This document shows positions 59,601 through 64,000 of a stretch of 64,000 nucleotides of DNA, in pieces. Origin of the DNA: Straminergon stramineum (lineage: Eukaryota > Streptophyta > Bryopsida > Hypnales > Calliergonaceae); NCBI GenBank assembly GCA_963920665.1, contig OY987268.1:12898501-12962500 (forward strand), written 5' to 3'. The position numbers were made by a program, and so were the translations under genes. The notes below the pieces were generated by a model that had not been told where the DNA came from, made no database searches, and saw only the letters and a list, made by a program, of their open reading frames with translations. Position 1 is the stretch's first letter, and every line of letters begins with the position of its first letter.

Positions 59601-62600
59601 CGAAATCTAGTTTGGTCAAATAAGACAAGTTCCCCACTTCCTGAGGCAAGGCCGACAAGCTTCAATAACCACTCAAATCTAGTTTGACCAAGGAAGACAA
59701 GTTCCCCACATCCTTTGGCGAGGCTGCCAAGCTTAAACAACCCGTCAAATTGAGTTAGTTCAAGGTTGACAAGTTCCCCACTTCCTTTGGCACGGCCGTC
59801 AAGCTTGAAAATCAATCAAATTTAGTTCGGTCAAGGAAGACAAGCTCCCCACTTCCTTTGGCAAGGCCGCCAGGCTTGAACAATCACCCAATGTAAAAGT
59901 GGTTAAGGAAGACAAGTTCCCCACTTCCTTGGCAAGCAAGCCAAGCTTGAACACCCATTCAATTTGATAGTGGTCAAGGAAGACAAGTTCCCCACTTCCT
60001 TTGGCAAGGCCATCAAGCTTGAACAACCACCCAATGTAAGAGTGGTCAAGGAAGACAAGTTCCCCACTTCCTTTGGCAAGGCTACCAAGCTTGAACAATC
60101 CCTCAAATCTAGAATGGTCAACAAAGACAAGCTCCCCACTTCCTCTGGCAAGCCAGCCAAGCTTGAACATTCATCCAAAGTGAGAGTGGTCAAGGAAGAC
60201 AAGTTCCCCACTTCCTTTGGCAAGCAAGCCAAGCTTGAACAACCCCACAAATATAGTTCGGTCAAGGAAGACAAGTTCCCCACTTCCTTTGGCAAGGCCG
60301 CCAAGCTTGAACAACCCCTCAAATCTAGAATGGTCAACAAAGACAAGCTCCCCACTTCCTTTGGCAAGCCAGCCAAGCTTGAACAACCCCACAAATATAG
60401 TTTGGTCAAGGAAGACAAGTTCCCCACTTCCTTTGGCAAGGCCGCCAAGCTTGAACAACCACCCAAATTGAGAGTGGTCAAGGAAGACAAGTTCCCCACT
60501 TCCTTTGGCAAGGCCGCCAAGCTTGAACAATCCCTCAAATCTAGAATGGTCAACAAAGACAAGCTCCCCACTTCCTTTGGCAAGCCAGCCAAGCTTGAAC
60601 AACCCCACAAATATAGTTTGGTCAAGGAAGACAAGTTCCCCACTTCCTTTGGCAAGGCCGCCAAGCTTGAACAATCCCTCAAATCTAGAATGGTCAACAA
60701 AGACAAGTTCCCCACTTCCTTTGGCAAGGCTACCAAGCTTGAACAATCCCTCAAATCTAGTTTGGTTAAGGAAGACAAGTTCCCCACTTCCTCTGGCAAG
60801 CCAGCCAAGCTTGAACAACCCCACAAATATAGTTCGGTCAAGGAAGACAAGTTCCCCACTTCCTTTGGCAAGGCCACCAAGCTTGAACAACCACTCAAAT
60901 ATAGTTTGGTCAAGGAAGACAAGTTCCCCACTTCCTTTCGCAAGGCCGCCAAGCTTGAACAAACTCCCAAATTGAGAGTGGTCAAGGAAGACAAGTTCCC
61001 CACTTCCTTTGGCAAGGCCGCCAAGCTTGAACAACCCCACAAATATAGTGTGGTCAAGGAAGACAAGTTCCCCACTTCCTTTGGCAAGGCCACCAAGCTT
61101 GAACAACCCCACAAATATAGTTTGGTCAAGGAAGACAAGTTCCTCACTTCCTTTGGCAAGGCTACCAAGCTTGAACAACCATCCAAATCTAGTTTAGTCA
61201 AGGAAGACAAGTTCCCCACTTCCTTTGGCAAGGCCGCCAAGCTTGAACAACCACTCAAATTGACAGTGGTCAAGGAAGACAAGTTCCCCACTTCCTTTGG
61301 CAAGGCCGCCAAGCTTGATTAACCACTCAAATTGAGAGTGGTCAAAGAAGACAAGTTCCCCACTTCCTTTGGCAAGGCCGCCAAGCTTGAACAACCACTC
61401 AAATTGAGAGTGCTCAAGGAAGACAAGTTCCCCACTTCCTTTGGCAAGGCCGCCAAGCTTGAACAACCACTCAAATTGAGAGTGCTCAAGGAAGACAAGT
61501 TCCCCACTTCCTCTAGCAAGCCAGCCAAGCTTGAACAACCCCTCAAATTTAGTTTGGTCAAGGAAGACAAGTTCCCCACTTCCTTTGGTAAAGACACCAA
61601 ACTCGAACAACCCCTCAAATTGAGAGTGGTCAAGGAAGACAAGTTCCCTACTTCCTCTAGCAAGCCAGCCAAGCTTGAACAACCCCACAAATATAGTTCG
61701 GTCAAGGAAGACAAGTTCCCCACTTCCTTTGGCAAGCAAGCCAAGCTTGAACAACCACCCAAATTGAGAGTGGTTAAGGAAGACAAGTTCCCCACTTCCG
61801 TTGGCAAGGCCGTCAAGCTTTTACACCCATTCAATTTGATAATGGTCAACGAAAACAAGTTCCCCACTTCCTTTGGCAAGGCCGCCAAGCTTGAACAATC
61901 CCTCAAATCTAGAATGGTCAACAAAGACAAGCTCCCCACTTCCTTTGGCAAGCCAACCAAGCTTGAACAACCCCACAAATATAGTTTGGTCAAGGAAGAC
62001 AAGTTCCCCACTTCCTTTGGCAAGGCCGCCAAGCTTGAACAATCCCTCAAATCTAGAATGGTCAACAAAGACAAGCTCCCCACTTCCTTTGGCAAGCCAG
62101 CCAAGCTTGAACAACCCCACAAATATAGTTTGGTCAAGGAAGACAAGTTCCCCACTTCCTTTGGCAAGGCCGCCAAGCTTGAACAATCCCTCAAATCTAG
62201 AATGGTCAACAAAGACAAGCTCCCCACTTCCTTTGGCAAGCCAACCAAGCTTGAACAACCCCACAAATATAGTTTGGTCAAGGAAGACAAGTTCCCCACT
62301 TCCTTTGGCAAGGCCGCCAAGCTTGAACAATCCCTCAAATCTAGAATGGTCAACAAAGACAAGCTCCCCACTTCCTTTGGCAAGCCAGCCAAGCTTGAAC
62401 AACCCCACAAATATAGTTTGGTCAAGGAAGACAAGTTCCCCACTTCCTTTGGCAAGGCCGCCAAGCTTGAACAATCCCTCAAATCTAGAATGGTCAACAA
62501 AGACAAGTTCCCCACTTCCTTTGGCAAGGCTACCAAGCTTGAACAATCCCTCAAATCTAGTTTGGTTAAGGAAGACAAGTTCCCCACTTCCTCTGGCAAG

Positions 62601-64000
62601 CCAGCCAAGCTTGAACAACCCCACAAATATAGTTCGGTCAAGGAAGACAAGTTCCCCACTTCCTTTGGCAAGGCCACCAAGCTTGAACAACCACTCAAAT
62701 ATAGTTTGGTCAAGGAAGACAAGTTCCCCACTTCCTTTCGCAAGGCCGCCAAGCTTGAACAAACTCCCAAATTGAGAGTGGTCAAGGAAGACAAGTTCCC
62801 CACTTCCTTTGGCAAGGCCGCCAAGCTTGAACAACCCCACAAATATAGTGTGGTCAAGGAAGACAAGTTCCCCACTTCCTTTGGCAAGGCCACCAAGCTT
62901 GAACAACCCCACAAATATAGTTTGGTCAAGGAAGACAAGTTCCTCACTTCCTTTGGCAAGGCTACCAAGCTTGAACAACCATCCAAATCTAGTTTAGTCA
63001 AGGAAGACAAGTTCCCCACTTCCTTTGGCAAGGCCGCCAAGCTTGAACAACCACTCAAATTGACAGTGGTCAAGGAAGACAAGTTCCCCACTTCCTTTGG
63101 CAAGGCCGCCAAGCTTGATTAACCACTCAAATTGAGAGTGGTCAAAGAAGACAAGTTCCCCACTTCCTTTGGCAAGGCCGCCAAGCTTGAACAACCACTC
63201 AAATTGAGAGTGCTCAAGGAAGACAAGTTCCCCACTTCCTTTGGCAAGGCCGCCAAGCTTGAACAACCACTCAAATTGAGAGTGCTCAAGGAAGACAAGT
63301 TCCCCACTTCCTCTAGCAAGCCAGCCAAGCTTGAACAACCCCACAAATATAGTTCGGTCAAGGAAGACAAGTTCCCCACTTCCTTTGGCAAGCAAGCCAA
63401 GCTTGAACAACCACCCAAATTGAGAGTGGTTAAGGAAGACAAGTTCCCCACTTCCGTTGGCAAGGCCGTCAAGCTTTTACACCCATTCAATTTGATAATG
63501 GTCAACGAAAACAAGTTCCCCACTTCCTTTGGCAAGGCCGCCAAGCTTGAACAATCCCTCAAATCTAGAATGGTCAACAAAGACAAGCTCCCCACTTCCT
63601 TTGGCAAGCCAACCAAGCTTGAACAACCCCACAAATATAGTTTGGTCAAGGAAGACAAGTTCCCCACTTCCTTTGGCAAGGCCGCCAAGCTTGAACAATC
63701 CCTCAAATCTAGAATGGTCAACAAAGACAAGCTCCCCACTTCCTTTGGCAAGCCAGCCAAGCTTGAACAACCCCACAAATATAGTTTGGTCAAGGAAGAC
63801 AAGTTCCCCACTTCCTTTGGCAAGGCCGCCAAGCTTGAACAATCCCTCAAATCTAGAATGGTCAACAAAGACAAGTTCCCCACTTCCTTTGGCAAGGCTA
63901 CCAAGCTTGAACAATCCCTCAAATCTAGTTTGGTTAAGGAAGACAAGTTCCCCACTTCCTCTGGCAAGCCAGCCAAGCTTGAACAACCCCACAAATATAG
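59601..64000 (-). pseudogene. LRR region of the second receptor gene (partial, with stops)
   Basis: Minus-strand coding for 24-residue LRRs (LPKEVGNLSSLTxLxLxGCS) runs from the window edge. One frame is kept from 63994 to 59903 except for TAA at 63119-63121 and 61319-61321, both replacing the Cys codon in SGCSS. The frame is finally lost near 59932, where one T is missing from CTTTGGC. Coming from the 5' side, a protein would stop at 63119, so LRRs 3' of it are not translated unless read through. The NB-ARC and kinase exons would be beyond 64000. In this family a stop late in the LRR domain may still leave a working receptor. Confidence 0.7.
59640..64000 (-). repeat. Expanded 72-bp LRR array with higher-order repeats
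   Basis: About 60 units of 72 bp. Alternating units form 144-bp dimers (AATCCCTCAAATCTAGAATG unit, then CCCCACAAATATAG unit). Dimers alternate AAGCCAACC and AAGCCAGCC to give a 288-bp period at 61861-62460. A block of 1800 bp (25 units) is duplicated: 60661-61380 and 62461-63180 look identical. The second block, from about 63121, lacks 144 bp and one 288-bp unit. Exact copying over long distance indicates recent unequal exchange. Confidence 0.9.

Larger units (their letters stand above)
47663..64000. repeat. Segmental duplication, copy 2 (runs off the right edge)
   Basis: It has the same order of elements as 1-14560. It lacks the 195-969 and 10811-11378 elements and the 2649-3194 stretch, and has its own insertions at 47764-48285 and 48421-48808. 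Its LRR array is about three times longer. The rest of its receptor gene would lie beyond 64000. Confidence 0.9.

Noticed and set aside
60171..61178. Minus-strand frames with repeated FKLGGLAKGSGELVFLD units
   Set aside because: These are shifted readings of the same LRR array, open only because the 72-bp unit lacks stops in that frame.
61332..63122. 596-codon plus-strand frame of repeated VKEDKFPTSFGKA units (also at 12966-14336 and 59964-61322)
   Set aside because: It is the antisense of the LRR units. The minus frame gives canonical LRR motifs, continues from NB-ARC through a splice site and explains the 72-bp period.
59640..64000. CRISPR-like regular repeats
   Set aside because: The period is 72 bp with no unique spacers. 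The repeats are coding LRRs in a plant genome.

Overview
This window looks like AT-rich nuclear DNA of a land plant, most likely a moss or another non-seed plant. I base this on three things. The only clear gene has a helical N-terminus, a protein kinase, an NB-ARC ATPase and leucine-rich repeats in one reading order, an arrangement I know from bryophyte immune receptors (PK-NBS-LRR, 'PNL'). It has ordinary GT-AG spliceosomal introns. The rest is decayed Ty3/gypsy, CACTA, Stowaway and PIF/Harbinger-type elements. The species is not identified.

Layout: positions 1-14560 and 47663-64000 are two direct copies of one segment (a segmental duplication, roughly nine bases in ten alike by eye), separated by about 33 kb of repeat-rich DNA. 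Each copy carries, in order, a TTAA-bounded element, a degenerate minisatellite, a Ty3/gypsy relic, a CACTA-like MITE, and a leucine-rich-repeat (LRR) coding array read on the minus strand. In copy 1 the array belongs to a complete but damaged receptor gene (18301 down to 12944; four exons, with one frameshift and one in-frame stop in exon 2). In copy 2 only the LRR part lies inside the window. There the array has grown from about 22 to about 60 units of 72 bp, with nested 144-, 288- and 1800-bp higher-order repeats and an in-frame stop present twice, 1800 bp apart.

The duplication serves as an internal control. Four TIR elements are present in one copy and absent from the other, so their target-site duplications read directly: TAA (195-969), TA (10811-11378), TTA (47764-48285) and TA (48421-48808).

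The central 33 kb (about 18.3-47.6 kb) has no convincing intact gene. Its main component is a family of roughly 0.9-1.3 kb elements with ends TTAA-CCCCTAAAGGACC...GGTCCTTTAGGGG-TTAA. At least eight copies and one fragment lie in the window, in both orientations. Two of them (27068-27992 and 33002-33925) are nearly identical in different flanks. The TTAA target and CCC terminus resemble piggyBac, which would be unusual for a land plant. One GC-rich open segment at 23918-24205 may be an exon or a captured gene fragment. I saw no rRNA genes, tRNA genes or CRISPR arrays.
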